In this document: positions 17,267 to 26,082 of the stretch, one piece after another
Layout of the letters: every line of letters begins with the position of its first letter
Numbering within the stretch: position 1 is the first letter of the stretch
Assembly: GCF_000621845.1 (NCBI RefSeq)
Contig: NZ_JHXF01000015.1
Location: forward strand, 39,606 to 103,605
Origin: Ruminococcus flavefaciens MA2007
GTDB lineage: Bacteria; Bacillota; Clostridia; Oscillospirales; Ruminococcaceae
DNA length: 64,000 bases
Reading direction: 5' to 3'
Notes under the pieces: model-generated
Database searches by the model: none
The model's input: the letters and a program-made list of their open reading frames with translations, nothing else
Told to the model about the DNA's origin: nothing
Position numbers and translations under genes: made by a program

Positions 17267-19126
17267 ATGAACGTATCGGAAAAGAAAGCAACAGCTTCGG
17301 AACGTAAAAAGAAGATAAAAGACCGATATAAAGGCGCAGATCCGTCAGATATCGAAGTTATCCCTGCAACTGTTCCGGATGAAGTGAATCTGGCTGAACA
17401 GAAGCTCAAGGTTGCTGCATATGTTCGTGTTTCAACTCAAAATGATGAGCAGACTTCCTCTTTTGAATTGCAGGTCAATGACTTTACAGACAGGATCAAT
17501 AATAATCCTAACTGGGAATTTGCCGGAATATATAGTGATGAAGGCATCTCCGGTACGGAATTATCCCATAGAAAAGGTATGCTCCAGCTTATAGAAGATG
17601 TAAAAGCAGGGAAAGTACAGCTTGTCCTTGCTAAATCTATAGCACGTTTTGCAAGAAATACCGTGGATTGCCTTTCGGTTATAGAAGAATTGAAGAGAAA
17701 CGGCGTCGGTGTCAGATTTGATGAGAACAATCTCTATACAATGGACGCCACCGGCGTTATGGTCCTTACTCTTCTTGCATCAGTGGCAGAAGAGGAATCC
17801 CGTTCAAAGTCATTTATAATGAAATGGTCTGTACAGCGTAGATTCCAGAAGGGTATATTCCTTACTCCTGAGCTTCTCGGATATGATAAGGACGAGGACG
17901 GAAAGCTGGTAATTAACCCAAGTGAAGCTGAGACAGTAAAGGTAATATACTATCTGTACGTTAACGGCTGGTCAACACGAGAAATCGCAGATATTCTCAC
18001 AGCCTACGGACGTACAACAAAGCTGGGCAATACAGAATGGGATCCGTCCACTATTAATGGTATTATTGATAATGAGCGTCACTGCGGAGATGTAGTGGCT
18101 CAGAAGACACTGACTCCGGATTTTAAGACTCATAAGGCTGTAAAGAATACAGGTCAGCTTCCTAAATACAGGAAGCGGGATCATCATGAATCTATTGTGG
18201 ATAGAGAAGTATATAACGCAGCAATGCTTGTCAGAGCTTCTTCTCTCTATAAACGAAAAAAGCACGCCCTTCCCGTACTGAGCGTGGTTGAAGATGGAAT
18301 ACTCCGCGGATATGTCCCAATAGACAGGAACTGGGAAGGCTTTTCAACAAAAGATTACCAGATGGCATGTGAAAGTATCAGCAATATTGGATTACAGGCT
18401 GATACAGAAACAAATAGAAAACTGAACCTAAAAGGATATCAGCTTGTAAATTCGACAATGTTTCCGTCTTCTGAAGATCTCAACCTTACGATCTCAGACG
18501 GTAAAATGTGGTTCAGTACAGCCTGCCTGAGGAAGTTCTCAGATGTAGAGTATGTTGAACTGCTCATAAATACCGTAAATAACAGACTTGCGATCCGTCC
18601 ATGTGAGAAGGATAATCCCAATGCTATACACTGGGGAAACCTCAGAAATAACAAGTGGGTAGTTAAAACTTCCAGTTGCCGTGGACTTGCAAAGGTATTA
18701 TTCAGCCTTATGTCATGGGAAGATGACGGTAAATACAGGTTCAAAGGCCGGTTTATGGAGAAAGGTAATGATAAACTTCTTGTATTTGAACTGGAAGAGC
18801 CGGTTATTACGAAAATCATGGAGCAGGTCGTAGTTCCTGATCGTCCCGATGGAGAGCAGGCTGAAGAAATTGTTGTACAGGAAACAGTAAAGGTTTATCC
18901 AGCATCATGGGCAGCAGCATTCGGTATGCCGATAATGTCCGTAGCCCATGGAAATCTTTTAAGTCAAGTACATTATGCAGGAGATTGGGACGTACTAAGA
19001 CCTGCAACAATAATCGAAGAAATGAACGCACTCTCTTCCGGTAGGATATCAGAATTGATGTCTGAAGCGGAAGAAATCATGAAAGGATGGGATGATAATG
19101 GAGGAGATGAGTCAGCAGACCAATAA
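17267..19126 (+). CDS. Large serine recombinase 3 with a repeated accessory C-terminal domain
   Basis: The catalytic domain has AYVRVSTQND (Ser about 56), KSIARFARNTVDC and SVAEEESRSKSFIMKWS; the recombinase domain covers about 210-330. There is no zinc ribbon. Residues about 391-510 form a domain with WFSTACLRKF, RLAIRPC, FSLMSWEDDGKYRFKG and LLVFELEEP, followed by AAFGMP near 552. The same series of motifs occurs in the next two genes. A basic N-terminal extension of about 45 residues precedes the catalytic domain. The gene follows the ATPase by 20 bases. Confidence 0.88.
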   Translation: MNVSEKKATASERKKKIKDRYKGADPSDIEVIPATVPDEVNLAEQKLKVAAYVRVSTQNDEQTSSFELQVNDFTDRINNNPNWEFAGIYSDEGISGTELSHRKGMLQLIEDVKAGKVQLVLAKSIARFARNTVDCLSVIEELKRNGVGVRFDENNLYTMDATGVMVLTLLASVAEEESRSKSFIMKWSVQRRFQKGIFLTPELLGYDKDEDGKLVINPSEAETVKVIYYLYVNGWSTREIADILTAYGRTTKLGNTEWDPSTINGIIDNERHCGDVVAQKTLTPDFKTHKAVKNTGQLPKYRKRDHHESIVDREVYNAAMLVRASSLYKRKKHALPVLSVVEDGILRGYVPIDRNWEGFSTKDYQMACESISNIGLQADTETNRKLNLKGYQLVNSTMFPSSEDLNLTISDGKMWFSTACLRKFSDVEYVELLINTVNNRLAIRPCEKDNPNAIHWGNLRNNKWVVKTSSCRGLAKVLFSLMSWEDDGKYRFKGRFMEKGNDKLLVFELEEPVITKIMEQVVVPDRPDGEQAEEIVVQETVKVYPASWAAAFGMPIMSVAHGNLLSQVHYAGDWDVLRPATIIEEMNALSSGRISELMSEAEEIMKGWDDNGGDESADQ

Positions 19127-19880
19127 AATGACAACTGCAGAGAGAGCCTCAGCAAAGGAATTGAGAAGACTTGAACTTGAACAGGCTTTCGGCAACTATC
19201 ATTTTGTTGTAATCCGTAAGGAGCTGTTCGCTCATTTACGTGATCCTGCAGTAGTCATAAGAAACGGCAGCATAACCTTTAATACAGCGTGTATCAATGA
19301 TATGGAAGATGTCGTCTATGTGCAGCTCCTGATGTGCGAAGAAGAAAAGAAATTCGCTGTCAAAGCCTGTCACGCTAATGACAAGGATGCACTCCGCTGG
19401 TGTATAGAGAAGCCAGATAAGCGAAAAAGCCGTAAAATGACGTGTCCGGACTTTACAAAAAAGCTTTTTAAGCTTATGAACTGGGATACAAGGTGCCGTT
19501 ACAAGATACTGGGATACAAGATAGACTTCGAAGATGAGGCCTATTATGTATTTGACCTTATCGTCAAGGAGACCTTCAGGGAAAAGCCTAAGAAGGGCGA
19601 AGTTGTTACAGAGCCTATTGATACAAGAAAAGGATATTATTCAGATGATATTGCCAATACATTTGGTATCCCACTTGAAGAACATAGGAAACAGACTCTG
19701 GTATCTGAAAATAACGGATATATCAACGTTGCAATGCTTACAGGCAATCAAAAGCCTGTTGAAGAGAAACAGCTTACCTTGCCGGAGACAAATGAGGCAT
19801 CACAGTATATTCCGACTCTTTATTATGGTGAAACAGTTCAGAAAGGCGTAGCCGAAGAAACGGAGGCGCACTATGAATAA
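19092..19880 (+). CDS. Stand-alone homologue of the recombinase 3 C-terminal domain (long form)
   Basis: The 262-residue protein has no catalytic domain but repeats the series seen in recombinase 3: ITFNTACINDMEDVVYVQLL, KKFAVKAC, FKLMNWDTRCRYKILGYK, YYVFDL, and later IANTFGIPLEEH against AAAFGMP. It overlaps the recombinase gene by 35 bases, so both are probably translated together. A helper or directionality role in recombination is inference; no enzyme motif is visible. Confidence 0.65.
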   Translation: MIMEEMSQQTNKMTTAERASAKELRRLELEQAFGNYHFVVIRKELFAHLRDPAVVIRNGSITFNTACINDMEDVVYVQLLMCEEEKKFAVKACHANDKDALRWCIEKPDKRKSRKMTCPDFTKKLFKLMNWDTRCRYKILGYKIDFEDEAYYVFDLIVKETFREKPKKGEVVTEPIDTRKGYYSDDIANTFGIPLEEHRKQTLVSENNGYINVAMLTGNQKPVEEKQLTLPETNEASQYIPTLYYGETVQKGVAEETEAHYE

Positions 19881-20274
19881 CATATCATGGGATAATGAAG
19901 ACCTAGGTCTCAGTTTTGAAAAAGCATATGGAAGGATAACCATATTCAAAACAACGATAGAAGCCTTAGGTTATCCAGCGAATTTCCGCTTCCTATTTGA
20001 TGAGGATCATAAACAGTTTGCTATAGAGAGCTGCAGTTATGATGCCTGTGGATCTCATACGTTAGCAGAGATAATACCTGATGAAACATATCAGCTAAAG
20101 AGTATGGATCTGGTACAGTTTATATATCATGCTTGTGACTGGGATGAAAACTACACGTATAGAATCAAAGGGATAATAGTACCTATACGTAATATGGTGA
20201 TATTTGACCTATCACAAGCAATAAAGTCGAAGGACCTGCGTGAACTCAAGATGATGGAAAAAGCAGGCTCATAA
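19873..20274 (+). CDS. Stand-alone homologue of the recombinase 3 C-terminal domain (short form)
   Basis: The 133-residue protein keeps only the core of the domain: FRFLFDEDHKQFAIESC, IYHACDWDENYTYRIKG and NMVIFDLSQA. It overlaps the previous gene by eight bases and ends the operon. Function unknown; it is presumably a third partner of the same family. Confidence 0.6.
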   Translation: MNNISWDNEDLGLSFEKAYGRITIFKTTIEALGYPANFRFLFDEDHKQFAIESCSYDACGSHTLAEIIPDETYQLKSMDLVQFIYHACDWDENYTYRIKGIIVPIRNMVIFDLSQAIKSKDLRELKMMEKAGS

Positions 20275-20323
20275 TACTATTATAAATAGTATATCATACT
20301 TATAAACAAAAATAAAGTCAAAA

Positions 20324-20371
20324 AAGCGTAAAAAAGCCTTCTACAGGTGCGTAGATTGCTCTTTTACGCTT
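20324..20371 (+). terminator. Terminator of the AAA-recombinase operon
   Basis: AAGCGTAAAA pairs with TTTTACGCTT, 50 bases after the last stop codon. Confidence 0.55.
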
Positions 20372-20388
20372 AACTTATATTTTTTAAA

Positions 20389-20402
20389 AGAACATATGTT
20401 CT
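20389..20402. promoter_or_regulatory. Perfect palindrome AGAACATATGTTCT (LexA-box-like)
   Basis: The inner 12 bases equal the ideal Firmicutes SOS box (GAACATATGTTC) and only the outer C/G are changed. No promoter or intact gene is directly downstream. The rest of 20403-20595 shows no gene. Confidence 0.45.
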
Positions 20403-20663
20403 ATACCAAGTGTTTACCCTTCTTAAAAAGTTGGCACAAGTAGATGCTATGGCTTATGCAGGGATTATCTATAGATCAGCCCAAAGCAATAAAAAAGCTT
20501 GAAGGCGGCGTTGATATATGCTGAGTTTTGCACAGCGGATATGCACATAAATGTGGAAGATATTTCTCAATTGAAATACGCTCTTTTCCTTGAAAAATCG
20601 GGCGATTTGTGATATAATCTAAGTATCATAAATCACCTAATACAAGGAAAGGAGCGTATCATT

Positions 20664-21749
20664 ATGAATTATGCTGAGCTGAAAAAAGCATATGATCTGG
20701 TAATACAGAAATGCTCCGCCCTTGAAAAAAAGTTGATGAATTAAAGAAATCCAATGAGGATAAAGACCTCCGTATCGAACATCTGACCGAGCTTGTTGTG
20801 AAGCGCAATAAGATGCTGTTCGGACAAAAGAGTGAGAAATCGAAATTTATCAACGATGGACAGCTTGCTTTTGATGGAGTTTTCAATGAAGCCGAAGCAG
20901 AAGCTGATACTTCTGCTCCTGAGCCTACAGCTGAAACAATTGCTCCGAAATCTAAGAAAACAGGACAGCATCGTGGCAGAAAAGAGATAAGAGCTGACCT
21001 TGAAATTAAAAAAATAGTATATGAACTTCCGCAGGAACAGCCGATATGTGAAGTGTGCGGAGGATCTCTGACCGAATATGCAGAGGAATACATTACTACA
21101 AGACTTGCCGTAACACCAGAAAAGGTGTATAAAATCGAGTATTACCGCAAGGTCTACAATTGCGTAAACTGCGATAAAAACGGTACAAAGGCTAATATTA
21201 TCGCAGCTGAAAACAAAACTCCTGTCTGTATTATCAAAAAAGGGCTTCCTGACGCAAGCCTTGTTGCAGGTATTATGCAGAGAAAATATCAGCTTGGAGA
21301 ACCGCTTTACCGTCAGGAGCAGTATTGGAAGCTGAGAGGTATCTATCTGAACCGAACATCACTGGCTAAGACCGAGCAAAGGCTCTGCCCTTGGCACGGC
21401 GGTTACTTATGCCTTAAAGCAGAAAGGAAAACTGTATCTGTTCCTGAGCAATCCTAAAGTCGAAATGACCAATAATCTTGCTGAGCGAACAGTAAAGCCC
21501 TATGTTATCAACCGTAAAAACTTCCTGTTCAGCGATACCGAGAATGGTGCTGCTGCAAGTGCAGCAGTAATGAGTATCATAGAAACGGCTAAGAGAAATA
21601 CCCTCGATGTCTACGGTTATCTGCTCTATCTTCTGACAATTCTGCCAGAATTGGGCAATGATCCTACAGAAACACAGCTCGAAGCTGTCATGCCTTGGAG
21701 TATGACTTTGCCTGCATATTGCAGGCAGATGTATAGTGAGATACATTAA
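20664..21749 (+). pseudogene. IS66-family transposase, broken (frameshift and internal deletion)
   Basis: Fragment 1 (20664-20743, MNYAELKKAYDLVIQKC) runs into a stop. Its continuation (VDELKKSNEDKDLRIEHLTE... MLFGQKSEKSK, zinc-binding CEVCGGSL) is in the -1 frame from 20732. The whole DDE catalytic core is missing after SLAKTEQRLC near 21390. A C-terminal IS66 part (YALKQKGKLYLFLSNPKVEM, NNLAERTVKPYVI) follows in a third frame. A promoter (TTGAAA-17-TATAAT) stands upstream. The element cannot transpose by itself. Confidence 0.88.
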
Positions 21750-21830
21750 AAAAATATGTCATTCAAAAATATAATCTTTTATTGTAAAACAATTAAATTA
21801 CTTAAAACAGTGATATTTGGCGCTTTCGAA

Positions 21831-21860
21831 AAGGCACTTCCGATTACTCGGAAGTGCCTT
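21831..21860. terminator. Bidirectional terminator
   Basis: A 13-bp perfect stem (AAGGCACTTCCGA, loop TTAC) with A/T flanks separates the IS66 remnant from the convergent solute-binding protein gene. Confidence 0.8.
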
Positions 21861-21876
21861 TAAACAGCGATCAATG

Positions 21877-23136
21877 TCAGAAGTACTCCTTCTTCGCCTT
21901 TTCAACGAAAGAAGAAGCTGCACTGTCAAGATCGGTCTTATCATAGATATAATCAGTTGCAGCCGCAAAGAAATCGTCTATCAGCTTGCCGTTTTCCAGA
22001 ACAGGTGACAGCTGCGGAAGGGTATGCTCTGCCATTTTCTCCGAAGCCTCAAACTGTATGCCCTGAAGCATTCCCTGCTCATTGAGTACCTCTCTTGCAG
22101 AGGCACTTAGCGGGATGCCCTTTTCAATGCCCTGAAGCTCAGCCATTTCTCTGCTGTTGAGCAGAAAATCAAGGAGCATTCCTGCTTCGGCAGGACGGTC
22201 AGTGTTCTTGCTGACAGCGTACATGGTGGCAGGCTTTGCATACCAGCCCTCGCCTGTATTGTTTCCGCTGATCGTGGTCTGGTCTGCAACTACTATCTCT
22301 CTTTCTTTGCTGACAGCTTCGCCGAAATAGCTTTCAGCGTCGCTTACCCATGCAACAGAACCTGCGTAATTTTCGTTATCCAGCTTTATACGCTCATAAT
22401 GCTCAACAAGGGGCATTACCTTACTGTCCACAAGCTTTTTGTAGAAATCCATCATTACTGCAAAATCTTTTTCAGTAAAGTTAAGACTTCCGTTCTGATC
22501 AAGGATACTTTTGCCCTGTGCCTGTTCTGCATATGAAATGAGATACAGCCACATTGACTTGCTTGAAGCACTGAGCGGATAGATATTTGCAGACTTCATC
22601 GCATCTGCTGCTCTGAACAGGTCGTCCCATGTTTGGGGTACATCTGCCCCGTATCTGTCATATAAGGTCTTGTTGATATATACCGTCTCGGAATTCATAG
22701 CTATGGGAAGGGCATTGAGAACGCCGTTTCTCGTGCCGTAGCTCAGCTGTTCTTCAGTGAAATTCGATAGAGCAATATACTTTGAAAGAGCGTTGAGATC
22801 ATAATATCCCATACCATCAGCTGAATAATCCGTGAGCCAGCCGTAGTTTATCTGCATAACATCGGCTTCTGTATCCGACGCCATCCAAATCTTATTTCTT
22901 TTTTCATAGCCTGACCATTCGGAATAGCTGCACTTGACTCTTATTTCAGGGTGCAGCTCCTCGAACAATTCCACAGCTTTAAGGGTATATCTGTTTCTTG
23001 CGTCATTTCCCCACCATGAAAACTCTATTTCAACCTGTGTTTTCTGACTCGACATAGTAGTCTTTTCAGAGCAGCCTGCGGAGAATATCATTGCAGCACA
23101 AAGCATAAGTGCTGTTGTTCTTCTGAATATCTTCAT
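21877..23136 (-). CDS. ABC-type extracellular solute-binding lipoprotein (sugar-binding family 1)
   Basis: The 419-residue protein has a lipoprotein signal (TTALMLCAAMIFSAGC) followed by the family's hallmarks: VEIEFSWWGNDARNRYTLKA, FEELHPEIRVK, MQINYGWLTDYSADG and ALPIAMNSETVYINKTLYDR. It would capture a sugar or oligosaccharide at the outer face of the membrane for an ABC importer. No permease or ATPase gene is adjacent. I start at the second ATG (MKIFRR), nine bases after CGGAGGG. It follows the sensor gene by 18 bases, so the two are probably cotranscribed and this protein may present ligand to the sensor. Confidence 0.88.
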   Translation of the reverse strand: MKIFRRTTALMLCAAMIFSAGCSEKTTMSSQKTQVEIEFSWWGNDARNRYTLKAVELFEELHPEIRVKCSYSEWSGYEKRNKIWMASDTEADVMQINYGWLTDYSADGMGYYDLNALSKYIALSNFTEEQLSYGTRNGVLNALPIAMNSETVYINKTLYDRYGADVPQTWDDLFRAADAMKSANIYPLSASSKSMWLYLISYAEQAQGKSILDQNGSLNFTEKDFAVMMDFYKKLVDSKVMPLVEHYERIKLDNENYAGSVAWVSDAESYFGEAVSKEREIVVADQTTISGNNTGEGWYAKPATMYAVSKNTDRPAEAGMLLDFLLNSREMAELQGIEKGIPLSASAREVLNEQGMLQGIQFEASEKMAEHTLPQLSPVLENGKLIDDFFAAATDYIYDKTDLDSAASSFVEKAKKEYF

Positions 23137-23154
23137 AAACATTGCCCTCCGTTC

Positions 23155-24627
23155 TCACATCACACTTGATACATTGTGACCGTTTTTTACGGAAGCACAA
23201 AGTGCAGCATATGCTTTATAGTAGGTCTCGCGGAAATCACCTTTGCCAAAAGCAGCGGCGGAATCCGCAGTAAGCTCAAGGAGTCCCATAGTGCTTGTGT
23301 ATTCCGACTCTCTGAACTTGTTGCAGACATCTTTTGCTCTGCTCTCGGAATCAGAACGGAAGGTCTCTTCGTCTTTTTCATTGTTTTTCAGCAGTACAGA
23401 GAATGAGTTCTCGCCGATCCTTCCGATACATTCAGCGTCGCTGAATACCTCTTTCAATATGGTTATCATTTTACCCTTCTGCTTTTCGGGGAACGTCGGA
23501 TAGAATTTTTCGATTATGTCATCAAAGTTATTAATGGCAACGAGCACAACTCCATAGCAATGATTAGGATTCTTCTTCATAAGGTTATCAGCCTTGTCGC
23601 GGAAAAATCTTCTTCCCAATATATTCTCGAATCCATCCTCGCTTATCTCATCTGACAGACCAGAGGTAACTGTACCAATAGGATCCGCCATACGTCTTAC
23701 GAAAAGCGCACCTGCACAGACTGCTATCAGCGCTACCAGACCTGCAAAGAGATAGATATATTTTCTTATATCTATTGCTTCCCTGAGAATGACCTTTGTA
23801 GGTATGGAGCATATTATATACCAGTCGTCGTTTATGGTATTTAAGGTAGAAAGGTTCTCACGTCCGTTTATGACTACCATGTCCTTGTTCCTGATATCAT
23901 CAAGGAGCTTGTCAGGGATAACTGAACCGCTGCTGTCGCCCTTTACAGATGAGTATATCATTTTGTAATTTCTGTCCGTCAGACGTATCTCCATATCACT
24001 GAGATTCTCGGGATTCTCAAAGACGGAATCAAGCTCAGCGGTGTAAAACGAGATAAGAAAGATAATATTGTCGTTCATCTGTTTTACATAGTAGATACGC
24101 TCATAGTCGTCGTTATAGCCGGTGAACCAGCCGTCGTGAGTACGGCGTCGGGTGATCATTGTGGAAAGCTCAGAGTAAAGCTTGTCGCCGAAAAGCTTTA
24201 TAGTACCGTTTGAAACCTTTCCTATCGTTTTGTTGTTTGCATAAACGATGCCATAGTCAACGAAATTCTCCATAAGACACAGACTGCTGAGATCTGATGC
24301 AATCTGCTTTTCTATATTTATGGATTCGTATTCATCGTTTTCAGGTGCGGAAGCATCGTAGCTGTAGGCATTATCCACCGAATAAGCCAGAGTTCCGATA
24401 GTTTCCATTCTGCTGAGGTATGCTTCAAGATTCAGCTTGAGCTGAACATTGAGCGTTGAAGTCATTGAGCTGACCTTTTCCTTTGTCAGCTCATCGTATT
24501 TTGTGACAATAAAGGCTGTAATGCCAATGATCGCCGCAATAACGATAGCAGCGTAGCCTATTATCATAAGTACGCTCATTTTTTTGATCTTCTCAAGACC
24601 AATAGTCTGGATTTGATCCCTTGTCAT
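23155..24627 (-). CDS. Membrane sensor: extracellular Cache-like domain with degenerate GGDEF domain
   Basis: A first membrane helix (about 18-40), an extracellular domain of about 240 residues resembling double Cache folds (DDWYIICSIPTKVILREA before the second helix), a second helix (about 285-307) and a C-terminal GGDEF-like fold follow each other. The signature loop reads GRIGENSF instead of R-x-GGDEF, so diguanylate cyclase activity is unlikely; it may bind nucleotide or act as an adaptor. The start at 24627 has an AGGAGG site at seven bases; the longer frame from 24720 lacks one. Paired with the lipoprotein gene. Confidence 0.78.
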   Translation of the reverse strand: MTRDQIQTIGLEKIKKMSVLMIIGYAAIVIAAIIGITAFIVTKYDELTKEKVSSMTSTLNVQLKLNLEAYLSRMETIGTLAYSVDNAYSYDASAPENDEYESINIEKQIASDLSSLCLMENFVDYGIVYANNKTIGKVSNGTIKLFGDKLYSELSTMITRRRTHDGWFTGYNDDYERIYYVKQMNDNIIFLISFYTAELDSVFENPENLSDMEIRLTDRNYKMIYSSVKGDSSGSVIPDKLLDDIRNKDMVVINGRENLSTLNTINDDWYIICSIPTKVILREAIDIRKYIYLFAGLVALIAVCAGALFVRRMADPIGTVTSGLSDEISEDGFENILGRRFFRDKADNLMKKNPNHCYGVVLVAINNFDDIIEKFYPTFPEKQKGKMITILKEVFSDAECIGRIGENSFSVLLKNNEKDEETFRSDSESRAKDVCNKFRESEYTSTMGLLELTADSAAAFGKGDFRETYYKAYAALCASVKNGHNVSSVM

Positions 24628-24735
24628 TTTTTTCCTCCTGTTTTTTAATATCCCTTTTTGTCTGTAACGCTCCAAAGCACAAAGGACGTCCGAAAAATCG
24701 GCGCATGATCCGGAATCCATTATGTAAGCAGATTT

Positions 24736-24764
24736 ATTTTACCATATATTTTTTACTTTGTCCA
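24736..24764 (-). promoter_or_regulatory. Promoter of the sensor/lipoprotein pair
   Basis: On the minus strand TGGACA, 17 bases, TAAAAT, about 109 bases before the sensor start codon. Confidence 0.45.
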
Positions 24765-25113
24765 TACATTTATATAAATAAATTTTTTTTGCACATTATG
24801 TTACCTTTTTATCGGGTATTTACTGCAAATCCTTGACATGGATAACTGTCTGGGATGTCCGTGACTGTGCGGAGAGGCCTTATTTATCTTAGTAGTGGAT
24901 AGCAAACGTAAAAGAAAACAGCGATTGTTTTCCCAATTGATAACTGAAACGTTCACGCTTTTTTACGTAAGGTTGCACTGGCATAATCACAAAAATTGAG
25001 CGGAAATTATAGTCTTGTGAACCTGAAAAGTCATAAGTGACACAAATCAATACAATATATCACGTTATATCGTAGAACAAAGAGCTTATGTAAAAATGAT
25101 AGCAATAATCGAA
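24765..25113. other. Intergenic region without a recognised gene
   Basis: Divergent region between sensor and secreted-protein genes. Only scattered A/T-rich sequence and a short inverted pair (ACGTAAAAG near 24908 with CTTTTTTACGT near 24958) are visible. Confidence 0.4.
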
Positions 25114-25142
25114 TTGACACAAATGATAGATGATAGTATAAT
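25114..25142 (+). promoter_or_regulatory. Consensus promoter of the small secreted protein
   Basis: Perfect TTGACA, 17 bases, perfect TATAAT, 56 bases before the ATG at 25198; strong housekeeping-type expression is expected. Confidence 0.8.
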
Positions 25143-25197
25143 TTAACAATAAGATTGTATAAACAATCTTAAATATTACAAAAAGGAAATGATGGAA

Positions 25198-25557
25198 ATG
25201 AAAAACATAATCAAAAAGATTGCTAGTATTGCTATGGCTTTTACTCTCTTGGGAACAGGAACAAATGTAACAAGGACTATCTTGCCTGAATCAAATAATA
25301 CTATTGTTGCAAATGCTGGAACTAAAGACTATGATAATAAAGGGTCTATAAAATTGAAAACCGATGAATTTGCTCAAGGTATGGGAATGTACAATAACAT
25401 AATATATTTTGTTACCGAAAAAGGAAATAGTAATTGTAAGTTGTATAAGAAAAATCCAAATGAAGAAACCCCAAAAACAATAACTATTAAAAACTGTGAC
25501 CCCAATATAATTAGACATCCCGAAGACCGTGGAGCATACAAAATCCGGAATAAGTAA
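25198..25557 (+). CDS. Small secreted protein of unknown function, possibly truncated
   Basis: The 119-residue product starts with a signal peptide (MKNIIKKIASIAMAFTLLG, cleavage probably near VANAG about 41). The mature part is short, polar and beta-like (DYDNKGSIKLKTDEFAQGMG, MYNNIIYFVTEKG, NCKLYKKNPNE), resembling the first repeats of larger secreted beta-propeller or DUF5050-like proteins. The abrupt end (HPEDRGAYKIRNK) before a terminator suggests that a longer gene was cut. I start at 25198 because it has the right distance to AAAAAGGA. Confidence 0.6.
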   Translation: MKNIIKKIASIAMAFTLLGTGTNVTRTILPESNNTIVANAGTKDYDNKGSIKLKTDEFAQGMGMYNNIIYFVTEKGNSNCKLYKKNPNEETPKTITIKNCDPNIIRHPEDRGAYKIRNK

Positions 25558-25582
25558 GAAGGCAGCCATACGGCTGCCTTTG
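25558..25582. terminator. Bidirectional terminator
   Basis: GGCAGCC, 4-base loop, GGCTGCC with flanking A- and T-runs, between convergent genes. Confidence 0.7.
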
Positions 25583-25584
25583 CA

Positions 25585-26082
25585 TTATATGCTGTATTTC
25601 TCAAGTTGAAGCAATGTTTTCTTTTTATCCAGTCCGCCTGCGTAGCCAGTCAGATCTCCGTCCGCTCCGACTACTCTGTGACAAGGAATGATTATCGAGA
25701 TAGGGTTATGACCCACAGCATTGCCGACTGCCTGAGCTGACATACGCTCAATTCCTTGCTGCTCTGCAATGATACGGGCTATCTCACCATAGGTCATTGT
25801 CTGCCCGTAAGGTATCGTCAGAAGTATATCATACACAGCCTTGCGGAATGGTGTTGTTTGCATACTTATAGGCGGAATATAATCGGGAGCTTTCCCATTG
25901 AAATAGGTATCGAGCCATTTGCAGGTCTGCGCGAATATAGGCAGCTCTGCTTCGATACTTTCTTCAACAAGTTTATGGGGATAGTATTTCTGCCCGTCGA
26001 ACCATAAGCCTGTGAGAGCTTCGCCGTCACTGGCGAGGGCTATTCCACTGAGGGGAGAGGTGTAGCGGAATATGTTATTCAT
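25585..26082 (-). CDS. ogt: Methylated-DNA--protein-cysteine methyltransferase
   Basis: The 165-residue protein contains the active-site motif IIIPCHRVVGADGDLTGYAGG with the acceptor Cys in PCHRV, the helix-turn-helix part QTMTYGEIARIIAEQQG, and AVGNAVGHNPI. It removes alkyl groups from O6-alkylguanine by one-time transfer to its own cysteine. There is no clear ribosome site; the start overlaps the upstream gene by eight bases, so translation is probably coupled. Confidence 0.95.
   Translation of the reverse strand: MNNIFRYTSPLSGIALASDGEALTGLWFDGQKYYPHKLVEESIEAELPIFAQTCKWLDTYFNGKAPDYIPPISMQTTPFRKAVYDILLTIPYGQTMTYGEIARIIAEQQGIERMSAQAVGNAVGHNPISIIIPCHRVVGADGDLTGYAGGLDKKKTLLQLEKYSI

Larger units (their letters stand above)
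1..20371 (+). mobile_element. Prophage distal tail-lysis region joined to a serine-recombinase/cargo module
   Basis: The gene order tape measure, Dit, Gp37-like, adhesin, collagen-like fibre, holin, amidase is the standard distal order of siphovirus late operons. It is followed directly by recombinases, as in many clostridial prophages whose integrase lies behind the lysis genes. The left part lies outside the window. The right limit is inferred: the last module gene ends at 20274, a hairpin follows at 20324-20371, and an IS66 remnant starts at 20664. No att core was identified, so recombination module and tail module could be separate elements. Confidence 0.7.
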
